Shown here piece after piece: positions 17,167 through 26,661 of a stretch of DNA of 64,000 bases (positions within the stretch are counted from its first letter, which is position 1; every line of letters begins with the position of its first letter). The notes beneath the pieces are model-generated. The model saw only the letters and a list, made by a program, of their open reading frames with translations, did not search any database and was not told the DNA's origin. Origin of the DNA: Anaeromicropila herbilytica (GTDB lineage: Bacteria; Bacillota; Clostridia; Lachnospirales; Lachnospiraceae); contig NZ_AP024169.1 of NCBI RefSeq assembly GCF_016591975.1, forward strand, positions 768,001-832,000. The letters are read 5' to 3'. A program made the translations under genes and the position numbers.

Positions 17167-18616
17167 GGCTCTTTGTCAAGTGTTGGGGTGTGAGGTGCGT
17201 TGCACCCGCACTAACACTGACAATAGAGCTATTTTTATGACTAGGTTCTATAATAGATGTTTTTTTGCATGACAAATAAGCCTCTTGAAAACCGACCATT
17301 TTTTTACATAGAACTGTGAATGATACGTGTACGAAATCTTTCGAAATTACGTACACCATAAGAACTTCTTTTTAGTACTTTGATTTTATTATTGAATCCT
17401 TCCGTAGGTCCATTTGTATATCCATACTTAAAGGCATTAAGTATATACTCAGACCAGCGTCTATATGTTTTTGCACATGCTTCAAATTCGTGTAATCCAG
17501 AGCTTTCAGCACTTTTTACCCACTCCCAAAATTCAGTTCTTTGATATGTATAGCTATTACTCTGACATATTTCATAGAACCATTCTTTTAACCTGTGAGC
17601 TAGTCGTAAATCATCACTGTATTGTAGCATTAAATCACAGGCTTTTTTGTTGTCATCTTTTAATTTAGAATATCGAGTCAGTATAAGTTTTCTACTTCGC
17701 TTATAGTACTTTCTAAGAGTTGGTGTCATGGATGCTTGTAAACGTTTACGAACACTTTCAATTGCCCAGGAAACCTGACGAATGTAGTGATATTTATCTA
17801 CGATGATTGTGGCATTAGGAAAGAATGTTTTGGCAAGATCTATATAAGGTTGCCACATATCAGAAATAAAAAATTTAACACGATATCTTTCATCACGACT
17901 GCAAGATTTAAAATACTCAATAAGATGGGACTGAGTACGATCCGGTAAAATATCAAGAATACATTTTTTCTTTGCATCCACCAGAATACATTGATATTTG
18001 GAATCACCAGCATTCCCTTTAAATTCATCAATTGAAATGCATTGAGGAATATGTGGTTTATCATACGAGAGTGTATCAAGAATACGTATTACTGTATTCA
18101 TTGAGACATTAGTTTGGGAAGCAACATATTTAATACTGTTGGTTGAACGAAGCAATTCAACAATTTTGAAGGATAGTCGTGTTGTACGTTGCTGATATTT
18201 AGCTATAAAACTATATTTCTCGTAAAAACGTTTACCACAAGAACATACATATCTTCGTTTTCTTAACAATAAATAAGCATTGGACAACTGAAAAGGTAAG
18301 TCTTTAATTTTCTGCCAACGATAATCGTGTATTTTAGATGTTCCAGCTCCACAACAAGGACAAATTTGAGGTTTGGGATTGGTTTCAATCTTGATAATAA
18401 TTCCATCTAAAGTGTGTTGCACACTTTTTAATTTTACACCTTCTAAATTTAAAAGATTTTTGTTACAATTAGATTGCATCTATATAAAATACCTCCTTTA
18501 AAATGTTAGCTTTGGTCGGTTGGCATGTGAAGAGGCTTTATATAGATGTATTTTAATATAAAAACAAAAATGTTGGAAGTGTGTTTTTAACACACCCCAA
18601 CATTTATTATAGAACC
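17167..18616. mobile_element. Complete ISL3-family insertion sequence, 1450 bp
   Basis: The element begins GGCTCTTTGTCAAGTG and ends ...TTATAGAACC. The terminal 26 bp match each other at 20 positions as inverted repeats, including an identical 10-bp GTTGGGGTGTG core block. The 8-bp target duplication CAATTTGT is intact at 17159-17166 and 18617-18624, as expected for ISL3. One intact transposase lies on the minus strand. The left end can itself fold into a long hairpin (GGTGCGTTGCACC at its tip), which may block read-through from the neighbouring operon. Confidence 0.92.
17304..18479 (-). CDS. ISL3-family transposase
   Basis: DDE transposase, 391 aa. An N-terminal zinc-finger region carries CPCCGAGTSKIHDYR and a second CSCGKRF pair. 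A helix-turn-helix follows (SIKYVASQTNVSMNTVIRILD). The DDE core shows ISIDEFKGNAG, VKFFISDMWQPYIDLAKTFFPNATIIVDKYHYI and, near the end, GYTNGPTEGFNNKIKVLKRSSYG with the final Glu. No frameshift or stop interrupts it and both ends of the IS are intact, so the element looks recently inserted and possibly active. The AAAGGAGG site is about 13 bp from the ATG. Confidence 0.93.
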   Translation of the reverse strand: MQSNCNKNLLNLEGVKLKSVQHTLDGIIIKIETNPKPQICPCCGAGTSKIHDYRWQKIKDLPFQLSNAYLLLRKRRYVCSCGKRFYEKYSFIAKYQQRTTRLSFKIVELLRSTNSIKYVASQTNVSMNTVIRILDTLSYDKPHIPQCISIDEFKGNAGDSKYQCILVDAKKKCILDILPDRTQSHLIEYFKSCSRDERYRVKFFISDMWQPYIDLAKTFFPNATIIVDKYHYIRQVSWAIESVRKRLQASMTPTLRKYYKRSRKLILTRYSKLKDDNKKACDLMLQYSDDLRLAHRLKEWFYEICQSNSYTYQRTEFWEWVKSAESSGLHEFEACAKTYRRWSEYILNAFKYGYTNGPTEGFNNKIKVLKRSSYGVRNFERFRTRIIHSSM

Positions 18617-18781
18617 CAATTTGTTCCTAGAACGCTTTTGCTATTATTTTCGAACTACGCAGTAATATAGTTTATTGAATATATGATAAATTCAGAAATT
18701 AAGTTATATTCCTACTTGATTATTAATTTGATGCTTTATGATTAATAATAGAAAATGACGATAAAAAATGGAAAAATATCC

Positions 18782-18835
18782 TTGACAAATGATGGTGACG
18801 GATGTAACATCTAATTAATAGGTGACAAATGTAAC
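18782..18835 (+). promoter_or_regulatory. Promoter and two BlaI-type operators
   Basis: TTGACA (18782-18787), a 17-bp spacer and TAACAT (18805-18810). Two copies of GTGAC-N2-ATGTAAC, at 18795-18808 and 18822-18835, lie 27 bp apart. The first overlaps the -10 and the second covers the early transcribed region. The TGACAAATGTAA core resembles operators of BlaI/MecI repressors, so this is probably autoregulated by the gene at 18954. Confidence 0.75.
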
Positions 18836-18953
18836 TTCTATAGTTTGCGCAAAGAAAATTAAAATATTTAATCATTTCTAGGCATAAACTTTAGATGAGC
18901 AAAAGTCATGAGCAAAATTCATGCGTAAAAGCAGGTGTGGGAATGGAGAAGAA

Positions 18954-19337
18954 ATGGAGAACGTAAATAAGATATCACAAGCAGAACTTGTCGTTATGCA
19001 AGCTCTATGGGAAATAGGAAGTCCAGTATCTACTGGGGAACTGTATAAAGTATTAACATCAAAGATGGGGTGGGATCGCTCTACTGTTCGAACTTTATTG
19101 AAACGATTAACCGAAAAAGGGGCAGTTACGGTCAAAAAAATAAATGTCATGTGTTACACACCAACTATCACAGAAGAAGAGTATTTAGAAGAACAGACTA
19201 AGAGCTTCCTAGATAATCTGTATGGTGGAAGTGCCAAAAGGTTAGTATCCTCTTTGGTAGAAAATTATGATTTATCCGAGAATGATATTGAGGAGCTAAG
19301 AGAATATTTTAATAAGGAGTGTGAGAAACATGATTGA
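18954..19337 (+). CDS. BlaI/MecI-family repressor
   Basis: Winged-helix repressor of 127 aa. Visible family segments: ISQAELVVMQALWEIGSPVSTGELYKVL, GWDRSTVRTLLKRLTEKGAVTVKK and the dimerisation region YLEEQTKSFLDNLYGGSAKRLVSSL. An in-frame ATG at 18921 exists, but GGAG lies 5 bp before ATG 18954, which also matches the usual family start. It overlaps the next gene by 8 bp, the normal blaI-blaR1 arrangement. Proteolysis by its partner would relieve repression. Confidence 0.9.
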   Translation: MENVNKISQAELVVMQALWEIGSPVSTGELYKVLTSKMGWDRSTVRTLLKRLTEKGAVTVKKINVMCYTPTITEEEYLEEQTKSFLDNLYGGSAKRLVSSLVENYDLSENDIEELREYFNKECEKHD

Positions 19338-21381
19338 TGTATTTAAAACAATATTAGCAATGTCCTTATCTGGAGCTGCCCTAATAGTCATTCTTTATCT
19401 ATTACGTCCGCTTGCTAATCATACATTTTCAAAAGCTTGGCAGTATTATATATGGCTGATTGTATGTGTTAGATTAATCATTCCATTTTCGCCAGATTTT
19501 GGAGCCCTCAATACAGTATTTCAGAATACACATAAAGTAGAATCTACCACGAGTTCGAACGCTTCTTTGGGCACCAATACTTACAAAGAGGGAATTCAAG
19601 AAGGAGTCGATAGTAAAGCTGATTCCAATGGTGCTATAACAGGCAAGAATCAATTGACCAAAGACGATGTAAATACTACGATAAGAGATTCTAAAGATAC
19701 TAACTTATCGAAACAAGTTTCGAATGATACCCTAGCTAATAATATAAATGATTCCACAGTAAAAGGAAACAATGAGCAATCATTTCTTAATCTATGGACA
19801 ATAGGGGCATTCGTATGGTTAGCAGGTGTTTTATTTTTATTAGTTAGAAAAGCAATACAATATATCAAATTTGTTTCATTCGTATATAAAGATCGTGAAC
19901 CAGTGGTAAATCAAACGGTGCTAGCGTCTTACACTAAAGTGGGAATTGATCTTAAGATTAAGAAAAAACCAAGAATATATAGAGATGGAAAGATTGGGTC
20001 ACCAATGCTAATTGGTATAGTAAAACCATCGATTTATTTGCCAGATCATACATTAGGTATGGATGAAGAAAGTCTTAACTATATCCTTCGTCATGAATTA
20101 ATTCACTACAAAAGATATGATTATTTATATAAATGGTTCTGCGAGTTCATATTAATTACCCATTGGTTCAATCCATTCGTATATCTTATGAGTAGACGGA
20201 TAAATGAAGAATGTGAGATCTCTTGTGATGAGGCTGTGGTAAGAGACCTTGGGAAAGAAGAAAAATTTATATATGGAAATATATTATTAAAGGCTGCACA
20301 GAATAACAACTATAGTAGAAGTGTGCTTTCAACAACTTTATGTGAGGATAAAAAAGGTCTTCAAAAACGATTAGGTACTGTAGCTCATGCGAAACGTAAA
20401 TCTAACATCATCATTATATGTTCAACCTGTACAGCTTTTATCATATGTCTAGTTGCAATCTTTCTTGGAACTTATTCTATGCATGAGAAACTAGAGGGTA
20501 AGAGCAACCAGAAAGAAACACAGGTGAGTACCAATTCTACGAATAACTCATCAAATACTAACAATAAGGATTCGAATATAGTAGAAACAGTTAATACGGA
20601 TGATAATGTAGCAGTTAATTCAAATGATAAAGGGACAAATAATAGCGGAAAATCAAATAGAAATGTGAATTCAAATAGTAGTGAAAACACAGATACAAAG
20701 AAAGACCATATCGTGAAATCAGACATTTCCGTAAAATATGTGAAAGCTTCTGTAGGAATGGGAAATATAACATTAAAATATAATACGAAGAATGAATATG
20801 ATATTACAGCTAATTATGAAACTTCAGGAAAATTAAAATACCAAGATATTATTAAGAAGTTGATTAAAAAAGCAGAGCTAACAACAGATGTTTCAGGCAA
20901 TGAATTAGAGATTAGTATCCGTACAAAGGACACAAAAAAAGATATATGGAATTATATTAACGAAAAATACAATAATAAAAATTTAAACTTTTCTGCAAAT
21001 TTAACAATTCTAATTCCAAAGAATATGCAGAAAATAGATTTAGATACAAGTATGGGAAATATTAATGTAAAGGACATTGGTGGAGAAGTTACATTAGATA
21101 CTTCAATGGGTAATATTTATGCAAAGAATATCAATTTTACTGGAAAAAGCGAAATGGATACATCTATGGGAAATATCTACTGCACTGTTAGCAAAGATAT
21201 CTCAGAGGAGTCCAATGTATCTTTGGATAGTTCCATGGGAAATATAGTAATCAATTCGAATTCTCTTAAATCAGATAAGAAAGATGGAAGTGATTTCTTA
21301 TCCGATTCTATGAAAGTAGTGATTAATGGTCTTTGTAATATAGATGCATCAACTTCGATGGGAGATATATCACTGAAATAG
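19330..21381 (+). CDS. BlaR1/MecR1-like M56 metalloprotease sensor with DUF4097-like C-terminus
   Basis: Membrane-bound antirepressor, 683 aa from ATG 19330. A GTG at 19321 lies too close to the AAGGAG site. Membrane helices occur at the N-terminus (ILAMSLSGAALIVILYLL, YIWLIVCVRLIIPF), before the protease (LWTIGAFVWLAGVLFLLV) and after it (IIIICSTCTAFIICLVAIFLG). The M56 zinc site is HELIHYKRYDY with a downstream NEECEISCDEAVV Glu. The outer part is not a penicillin-binding domain. It has an Asn/Ser-rich linker followed by six related strands of the form DTSMGNI, typical of DUF4097-like beta-helix proteins. The signal sensed is therefore unknown and is unlikely to be a beta-lactam through acylation. 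Confidence 0.85.
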   Translation: MIDVFKTILAMSLSGAALIVILYLLRPLANHTFSKAWQYYIWLIVCVRLIIPFSPDFGALNTVFQNTHKVESTTSSNASLGTNTYKEGIQEGVDSKADSNGAITGKNQLTKDDVNTTIRDSKDTNLSKQVSNDTLANNINDSTVKGNNEQSFLNLWTIGAFVWLAGVLFLLVRKAIQYIKFVSFVYKDREPVVNQTVLASYTKVGIDLKIKKKPRIYRDGKIGSPMLIGIVKPSIYLPDHTLGMDEESLNYILRHELIHYKRYDYLYKWFCEFILITHWFNPFVYLMSRRINEECEISCDEAVVRDLGKEEKFIYGNILLKAAQNNNYSRSVLSTTLCEDKKGLQKRLGTVAHAKRKSNIIIICSTCTAFIICLVAIFLGTYSMHEKLEGKSNQKETQVSTNSTNNSSNTNNKDSNIVETVNTDDNVAVNSNDKGTNNSGKSNRNVNSNSSENTDTKKDHIVKSDISVKYVKASVGMGNITLKYNTKNEYDITANYETSGKLKYQDIIKKLIKKAELTTDVSGNELEISIRTKDTKKDIWNYINEKYNNKNLNFSANLTILIPKNMQKIDLDTSMGNINVKDIGGEVTLDTSMGNIYAKNINFTGKSEMDTSMGNIYCTVSKDISEESNVSLDSSMGNIVINSNSLKSDKKDGSDFLSDSMKVVINGLCNIDASTSMGDISLK

Positions 21382-21398
21382 GGATTTGGGACCCAACA

Positions 21399-21461
21399 TT
21401 ATTATTAGAGTTGCCCGACAAATGACCTGTTTGGTAGGTAGTCTAGGCAATTTATTATTAG
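21399..21461. mobile_element. Small palindromic element, copy A (21409-21451)
   Basis: A 43-bp hairpin-forming sequence with outer stem AGTTGCC/GGCAAT(T), then GAC/GTC and ACCT/AGGT. It is flanked by a perfect 10-bp direct repeat TTATTATTAG (21399-21408 and 21452-21461) resembling a target duplication. It shares the core ACAAATGACCTGTTT and GTCTAGGC with copies at 26668-26716 and 28650-28760. Confidence 0.7.
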
Positions 21462-21634
21462 TAAAGGTTTAATAAGTTGTCTAAATATGTTACGGAATCA
21501 AAAATGGGTTTTCTTGCTAAAAAATGAGTGTTATAATAGTGATAAGCAAAATCTGTTTATGGGGATTGTGTAAAAAGTTTTAAGAATTATTGTTACTATA
21601 ATTTACACGGAATACAACAAGCGAGGAGGCATTT

Positions 21635-24592
21635 ATGAAAAGAATTGATTTAAAAGGAAGTTGGGGTTTTCGTTTAGACAAAGAGAAAACAGGTATCGAT
21701 AATAAGTTATATAATGCAATGCTGGAAGATTCAATAGATCTTCCAGCTACTGTTTCAACAGCAATGAAAGGGGTTCCATCAGAAGAGAGAAATACAGGAT
21801 ATTTAACCGATCCTTATCATTTTGAAGGTTACACTTGGTACTCACGAGAGGTAGACTTTACAGATTCGGAATTAAATGGAGAAGAAAAAGATAAAGTAAA
21901 AGAGTACTTTCTTGTATTGGAAAGAACAAGAATCTCTCACGTATGGGTGGATGATAATTATGTTGGAAGTAATAATAGCCTCTGTTCTTCTCACAGATAT
22001 CGTATCACCCCATATATTAAGGACAAACATAAGATTACCATCATGGTAGATAATACATCTTATCCGGTTCCGGGAGGACATATGGCATCTCCAGATACTC
22101 AGACCAATTGGAATGGAATTACTGGAGAGATATACATAGAGGAAAGTAGCCAGATTTATCTTACCGGGGTGAAAATAAGTGCTAACGCAGTAAAAAAGCA
22201 GATTGAAGTGAAGGTTAATTTAAATGGTATAAAAGGACCTGATTTAAAAAATTATAATCTAAAAGATCATAGTCTAACAGATAATGCTCAAAAAGAACTA
22301 GATCCAATAGAAGAATATTATGTAATTGCTTCAGTTATGGATCAAGACGCTGAGAAATCTTATCCTAAAGAAACATATACTTTACAAAAAGATGAGAATA
22401 CATTTATCTACAATCTAGATGACACAGTAGGAACCTGGAGTGAGCATTCACCAAAATTATATTGCCTACATCTAGAATTGAGAGATAAACAGGAAGTTAT
22501 TCTAGATGAATACGACTATTCTTTTGGTTTTAGAGACTTTAGGGCAGTAGGAAAATACTTTGAGATTAACGGAATGCGTACCTTCCTTAGAGGAAAGCAT
22601 GATGGAATGATCTTCCCAGTTACTGGTCATGCACCAACCGATGTTGAGAGTTGGCTAAAAGTTCTTACTACAGCAAAAGAGTACGGAGTGAACCATTATC
22701 GTTTTCACACATGCTGTCCGCCAGAGGCAGCATTTGAAGCAGCGGATCAATTAGGAATCTATATGGAACCAGAGTTACCATTCTGGGGTACGGTGACAGA
22801 TGAGAAAGACGAGAATCATGATGAAGAAGCTCAAAGGTATCTTATCGAGGAAGGGTATCGTATCTTAGATGAGTTTGGTAATCATCCATCTTTTGTTATG
22901 ATGTCACTTGGAAATGAGCTCTGGGGTAGCAAAGAACGTTTAAATCATATTCTTTTAGGATACCGTAACTATGATTCAAGGCATCTGTATACAAGCGGAT
23001 CTAATAATTTTCAATTTATGCCTTGTATCTTAGAGAACGAAGACTTCTTTGTAGGTGTAAGATTCTCTAGAGATAGATTATTCCGTGGTTCTTATGCTAT
23101 GTGTGATGCACCACAAGGGTATATACAGACGATGGCGCCAACTATGAGTTATAATTATGATCAGATGATACGCCCTAGTAACGTAATTGGAGAAAGTGCA
23201 ACCAGTGGTGAGGTTACAATTCAGTATGGAACAGGCACTAAAACAGTGAAAATGGATGCTTCGGAGGAGTTAATACCAGAGGTACCAGTAGTATCTCATG
23301 AAGTAGGTCAATATGCTATGTATCCTGATTTCTCAGAGATTGAGAAGTACACAGGAGTACTAAAGGCAAGAAACATGGAAGTATTTAGAGAACGTTTGGA
23401 AGAAAAAGGGATGCTTCACAAAGCAGAACAATTCTTCAAAGCATCAGGAAGATTCGCAGCGGAATGTTATAAAGCGGAGGTTGAAGCAGCACTAAAAAGT
23501 AATGAGTTAGCTGGATTCCAGTTATTAGACTTGCAAGATTTTACCGGTCAAGGAACAGCTTTAATTGGTATATTAAATTCATTTATGGAGAATAAAGGTG
23601 TTATCTCACCAGAGGAATGGAGGCAATTTTGTTCCGATTCCGTTCTACTAGCAGAACTACCTAAGATGATCTATCATGTAGGTGAAATTGTGGATATAGG
23701 AATAAAACTAGCTGTTTTTAGCCCTGAGGGGGTTAGAAATCCAAAAGTAAAATTAAGTCTTATGGACGGAGAAGAGATTCTTGCAGAGGTAGAGAATAGC
23801 ACTCAGGGAGAATACCTAGCGGGTGTATATTCACTTGGAGAACTTAAGCTTAAAATGCCACAAGTAGATATTGCTAAGAGATTAGTTATAAGGGTTATCG
23901 CAGGTGAGCCAGATAGTAGGGATGTAAAGAACAGTGATATAAAGGATAGTGATTTAATAAACAGTGCTATAAAGAATAGCTATGATATATGTGTATTTCC
24001 TGAGATTAAGGATAAAGAATATGACTCAAATATAGTCTCAGACAACAATATCATAATCTCAGAAAATATCATAGATGCATGTGAAGAACTCAAGAAAGGT
24101 AAGAAAGTCCTATTATACCCAGGTAATCTAAATGATACCAATTCTATTGAAGGAACTTACTGTACTGATTTTTGGTGTTATCCAATGTTTCGCTCCATAT
24201 CAGAAAGTATGAAGAAGCCAGTACCAATAGGAACACATGGATTGTTGATTCAGAAAGAACATCCAGTATTCAAGCAATTTCCTACTGAGTATTATTCTAC
24301 TCCAGAATGGTATGATATTGTAGAGAATTCTCGTGCTCTTATACTTGATGGTAAGAAAATAGAACCTATTGTATGGACGATTGATAACTTTGAAAGAAAT
24401 CACAAGCTTGGAAACATATTCGAAGTGAAAGTAGGAGATGGAAAGCTACTAGTATGTACTTCTAATCTGCGTAGACTAACAGAAAGTGATCCAGCAAAAT
24501 GGCTTGAACATAGCATCTTAAAATATATGAGCTCAGAAAAATTTGAACCGGTTGCTGAGATTCAGGTTAAGGATGTAGATCAATTATTCTAA
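21635..24592 (+). CDS. Glycoside hydrolase family 2 protein (beta-galactosidase/glucuronidase/mannosidase-like)
   Basis: Cytoplasmic GH2 enzyme of 985 aa with no signal peptide. Domain order: N-terminal sugar-binding jelly roll (WGFRLDKEKTG, WYSREVDF), Ig-like domain (up to about residue 310), then a TIM barrel from RGKHDG (about 325). The acid/base is Glu428 in MMSLGNELWG and the likely nucleophile is Glu556 in PVVSHEVGQY. A C-terminal extension beyond residue about 700 contains a short repeated stretch (SRDVKNSDIKDSDLINSA) and a module of unknown role. Exact specificity cannot be read. Single gene with its own terminator. Confidence 0.85.
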   Translation: MKRIDLKGSWGFRLDKEKTGIDNKLYNAMLEDSIDLPATVSTAMKGVPSEERNTGYLTDPYHFEGYTWYSREVDFTDSELNGEEKDKVKEYFLVLERTRISHVWVDDNYVGSNNSLCSSHRYRITPYIKDKHKITIMVDNTSYPVPGGHMASPDTQTNWNGITGEIYIEESSQIYLTGVKISANAVKKQIEVKVNLNGIKGPDLKNYNLKDHSLTDNAQKELDPIEEYYVIASVMDQDAEKSYPKETYTLQKDENTFIYNLDDTVGTWSEHSPKLYCLHLELRDKQEVILDEYDYSFGFRDFRAVGKYFEINGMRTFLRGKHDGMIFPVTGHAPTDVESWLKVLTTAKEYGVNHYRFHTCCPPEAAFEAADQLGIYMEPELPFWGTVTDEKDENHDEEAQRYLIEEGYRILDEFGNHPSFVMMSLGNELWGSKERLNHILLGYRNYDSRHLYTSGSNNFQFMPCILENEDFFVGVRFSRDRLFRGSYAMCDAPQGYIQTMAPTMSYNYDQMIRPSNVIGESATSGEVTIQYGTGTKTVKMDASEELIPEVPVVSHEVGQYAMYPDFSEIEKYTGVLKARNMEVFRERLEEKGMLHKAEQFFKASGRFAAECYKAEVEAALKSNELAGFQLLDLQDFTGQGTALIGILNSFMENKGVISPEEWRQFCSDSVLLAELPKMIYHVGEIVDIGIKLAVFSPEGVRNPKVKLSLMDGEEILAEVENSTQGEYLAGVYSLGELKLKMPQVDIAKRLVIRVIAGEPDSRDVKNSDIKDSDLINSAIKNSYDICVFPEIKDKEYDSNIVSDNNIIISENIIDACEELKKGKKVLLYPGNLNDTNSIEGTYCTDFWCYPMFRSISESMKKPVPIGTHGLLIQKEHPVFKQFPTEYYSTPEWYDIVENSRALILDGKKIEPIVWTIDNFERNHKLGNIFEVKVGDGKLLVCTSNLRRLTESDPAKWLEHSILKYMSSEKFEPVAEIQVKDVDQLF

Positions 24593-24654
24593 TTGTTTTT
24601 TCAGCCCTGAGTGTATTGTAAAGTTGTGAATAAATAAGTTTAAATAATATGAAA

Positions 24655-24703
24655 AAATAGGAGTCCAATACAATGAAATGATCATTGAATTAGACTCCTA
24701 TTT
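24655..24703. terminator. Bidirectional terminator after the GH2 gene
   Basis: Arms AAATAGGAGTC (24655-24665) and GACTCCTATTT (24693-24703) enclose a second CAATGA/TCATTG pairing. A-run before and T-run after allow use from both strands, also serving the convergent gene at 24763. Confidence 0.85.
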
Positions 24704-24762
24704 ATATCTAAGTAAATGTCTTTCTCCAATTTCCACTTGAGAATCTAAAAAGTAAAAGTTGG

Positions 24763-25161
24763 TTAAGCATTTTTGGATATTTTTATAGTTATACTATATT
24801 TTATAGATAAAATTAAATACAATATAAAAAAAGCATATCCTATAATTAATATTGCTTCAAGTATATAATCTTGAAATAAGGCTAAATGCCCTTTTGAAAT
24901 AAGGTACCTAAGAACGCCAATGATAATTCCAATAGCATAACAAGGAATCTCATAAGTCTTTTTACTACTTACTATAAAGGTGGATAGTATTAAGAATGCT
25001 GATAATAGGGTGATGCTCCAGCTGAAACTATCTGCAAGAAAATAACCTTTATTGTGGCTTAAATAATTGAAGTACAAAATAGAGAATAACCAAGTTACTG
25101 TCAACGGTACAATGAGTGAAATGTAGAGAGTAGTAAAGATAAATCTAATTTTTTTAGTCAT
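24763..25161 (-). CDS. Small four-helix membrane protein, unknown
   Basis: A 132-aa hydrophobic protein with four predicted helices: residues about 8-30, 45-64, 72-92 and 101-124. A perfect AAAGGAGA ribosome site precedes the ATG, which supports it as a real gene. I recognise no family motif. It stands alone between terminators, convergent with the GH2 gene and divergent from idi. Confidence 0.65.
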   Translation of the reverse strand: MTKKIRFIFTTLYISLIVPLTVTWLFSILYFNYLSHNKGYFLADSFSWSITLLSAFLILSTFIVSSKKTYEIPCYAIGIIIGVLRYLISKGHLALFQDYILEAILIIGYAFFILYLILSIKYSITIKISKNA

Positions 25162-25429
25162 GGAAAGTCTCCTTTCTTAGGATAATATTTGTTAAGTTAA
25201 TAATAACATATATTTACAGAAAACATAGATGGAATTATAATTTAATTTATCTTAGAATATAAGGAAGGTACTAGAATAACAAATTAACTTAAGTCAATGT
25301 AAATTGTATGAACAGCTGAGTCGATGTAATAGTATACCGAGAGAAAATTACTACATCAAGATGGAGATCGGAATAGATAGAATAAGAATAGCAGAAAAAG
25401 CATATAAGAATACCTAAGGAGAAAATGAA

Positions 25430-25948
25430 ATGACAGAATATATTATTGAAGTAAACCAAGAGGACCAGGAACTAGGGCAAGTGGAAAAAATGGAAGCTCA
25501 TAGAAAAGGTATTTTACATAGAGCGTTTTCCATTTTTATTTTTAATTCAAAGAATCAATTATTATTGCAAAAAAGAAACACTAATAAATATCATTCTGGT
25601 GGGTTGTGGACGAATACTTGTTGCAGTCATCCTAGGGTTGGTGAAAAGCTAGAAGACGCAGTAGATAGAAGATTAATGGAAGAGATGGGATTTCATTGTG
25701 AACTAAGTGAGAGATTTAGTTTTACGTATCAAGTACAATTGGATCATAACCTGATGGAGCATGAATACGATCATGTATTCATCGGAAGATATGAGGGGAA
25801 TGTTCTTCCAGATGAGAATGAAGTGGAAGCTTATAAATGGGTAGACATTTTAGAACTTAGTGAAGATTTGAAAGCAAATCCACATTTATATACATTCTGG
25901 TTTCGCAGTATATATGATAAAGTGATGGAACATATTACTTTAGACTAG
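25430..25948 (+). CDS. idi: Isopentenyl-diphosphate delta-isomerase, type I
   Basis: Nudix-fold enzyme, 172 aa, interconverting IPP and DMAPP for isoprenoid synthesis. The catalytic Cys65 lies in GGLWTNTCCSHPRVGE and the catalytic Glu112 in HEYDHVFIG. The Nudix-like helix DAVDRRLMEEMGF follows. The start is fixed because an ATG 5 bp upstream runs straight into a stop. The 268-bp upstream gap contains an imperfect inverted repeat (GATGTAATAG ... TTACTACATC, about 25332-25365) of unknown use. Confidence 0.93.
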   Translation: MTEYIIEVNQEDQELGQVEKMEAHRKGILHRAFSIFIFNSKNQLLLQKRNTNKYHSGGLWTNTCCSHPRVGEKLEDAVDRRLMEEMGFHCELSERFSFTYQVQLDHNLMEHEYDHVFIGRYEGNVLPDENEVEAYKWVDILELSEDLKANPHLYTFWFRSIYDKVMEHITLD

Positions 25949-26018
25949 ACAATTAGTAATGAAATAATTGACAATATAATGTATACTAAAGACAAATCAT
26001 GAGGAGGATAGGACAGTA

Positions 26019-26381
26019 ATGGAGAATGAAAAGAAAGAAGAACAACAAGTTCATACTCATATAGCATCGGATGGAACTGAATATGCACATAGTCATGTTG
26101 AGAACCAAGTGCATAAACATAGTCATCAGAATACAAAGGCTGTACTCAATCGATTATCCCGTGCTAGTGGGCATCTAGAATCTGTAAAGAGAATGATTGA
26201 AGACGGAAAAGATTGTAGTGAGGTATTGATTCAGTTATCTGCAGTCATAGCAGCTCTAAACAATACGGGAAAAGTAATCTTAAAGGATCATATGGAACAT
26301 TGCATTGTAGATGCAGTAGAATCAGGTGATAAAAAAGCAGTTGAGAATTTGAATAAGGCGATAGATAGTTTTATTAAATAG
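26019..26381 (+). CDS. CsoR/RcnR-family metal-responsive repressor with His-rich N-terminus
   Basis: All-helical DUF156 repressor, 120 aa. The core metal-site spacing of CsoR is kept: Cys66 (KDCSEVL), His91 and Cys95 (DHMEHC), exactly 25 and 29 residues apart as in copper sensors. Unusually it has an N-terminal extension with seven histidines (VHTHIASDGTEYAHSH, VHKHSHQ). Conserved helix 1 NRLSRASGHLESVKRMIEDGKDC is clear. It precedes a cobalt/nickel uptake operon, so Co/Ni sensing is plausible, but the Cys-His-Cys set alone would suggest Cu(I). A GAGGAGG site precedes the ATG. Confidence 0.85.
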   Translation: MENEKKEEQQVHTHIASDGTEYAHSHVENQVHKHSHQNTKAVLNRLSRASGHLESVKRMIEDGKDCSEVLIQLSAVIAALNNTGKVILKDHMEHCIVDAVESGDKKAVENLNKAIDSFIK

Positions 26382-26478
26382 GAATTAGTAATATATTACG
26401 GATGGACTACGCCCCAATATATAATATATTTATTGATGTTTATATATCATTATACACAATTTAAGTTATCAAAGACTT

Positions 26479-26652
26479 TTGACAGTTAATATATATATCC
26501 ATAACCGGGGGATATGCAATTTTGAAATTGATGGTAATAGGGCATGGTATATCATCCATAATATAGATAGAATAACACTTTCTTACAATGAAAATAGTTA
26601 ATAGATGATATCCCCCACATAGGCTTGTGCATGTAAATGAATGATTTATAAT
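26479..26652 (+). promoter_or_regulatory. Leader and promoter region of the cbiMQO operon
   Basis: The best promoter is TTGTGC (26625-26630), 16-bp spacer, TATAAT (26647-26652). A second TTGACA lies at 26479-26484 with only a poor -10. Nine-bp arms GGGGGATAT (26507-26515) and ATATCCCCC (26608-26616) could fold the region between them if transcribed from the upstream promoter. I do not see the conserved boxes of a cobalamin riboswitch. Confidence 0.45.
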
Positions 26653-26661
26653 AAGTGATAT

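Larger units (their letters stand above)
17137..18638. terminator. Transketolase terminator hairpin split by an insertion sequence
   Basis: The left arm AAAGCGTTCTAGGAA (17137-17151) and the right arm TTCCTAGAACGCTTT (18624-18638) are perfect reverse complements now 1.5 kb apart. Removing the IS and one copy of the 8-bp target duplication restores a 15-bp stem with a 14-nt loop. The tail TGCTATTATTTT follows the right arm. Confidence 0.8.
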
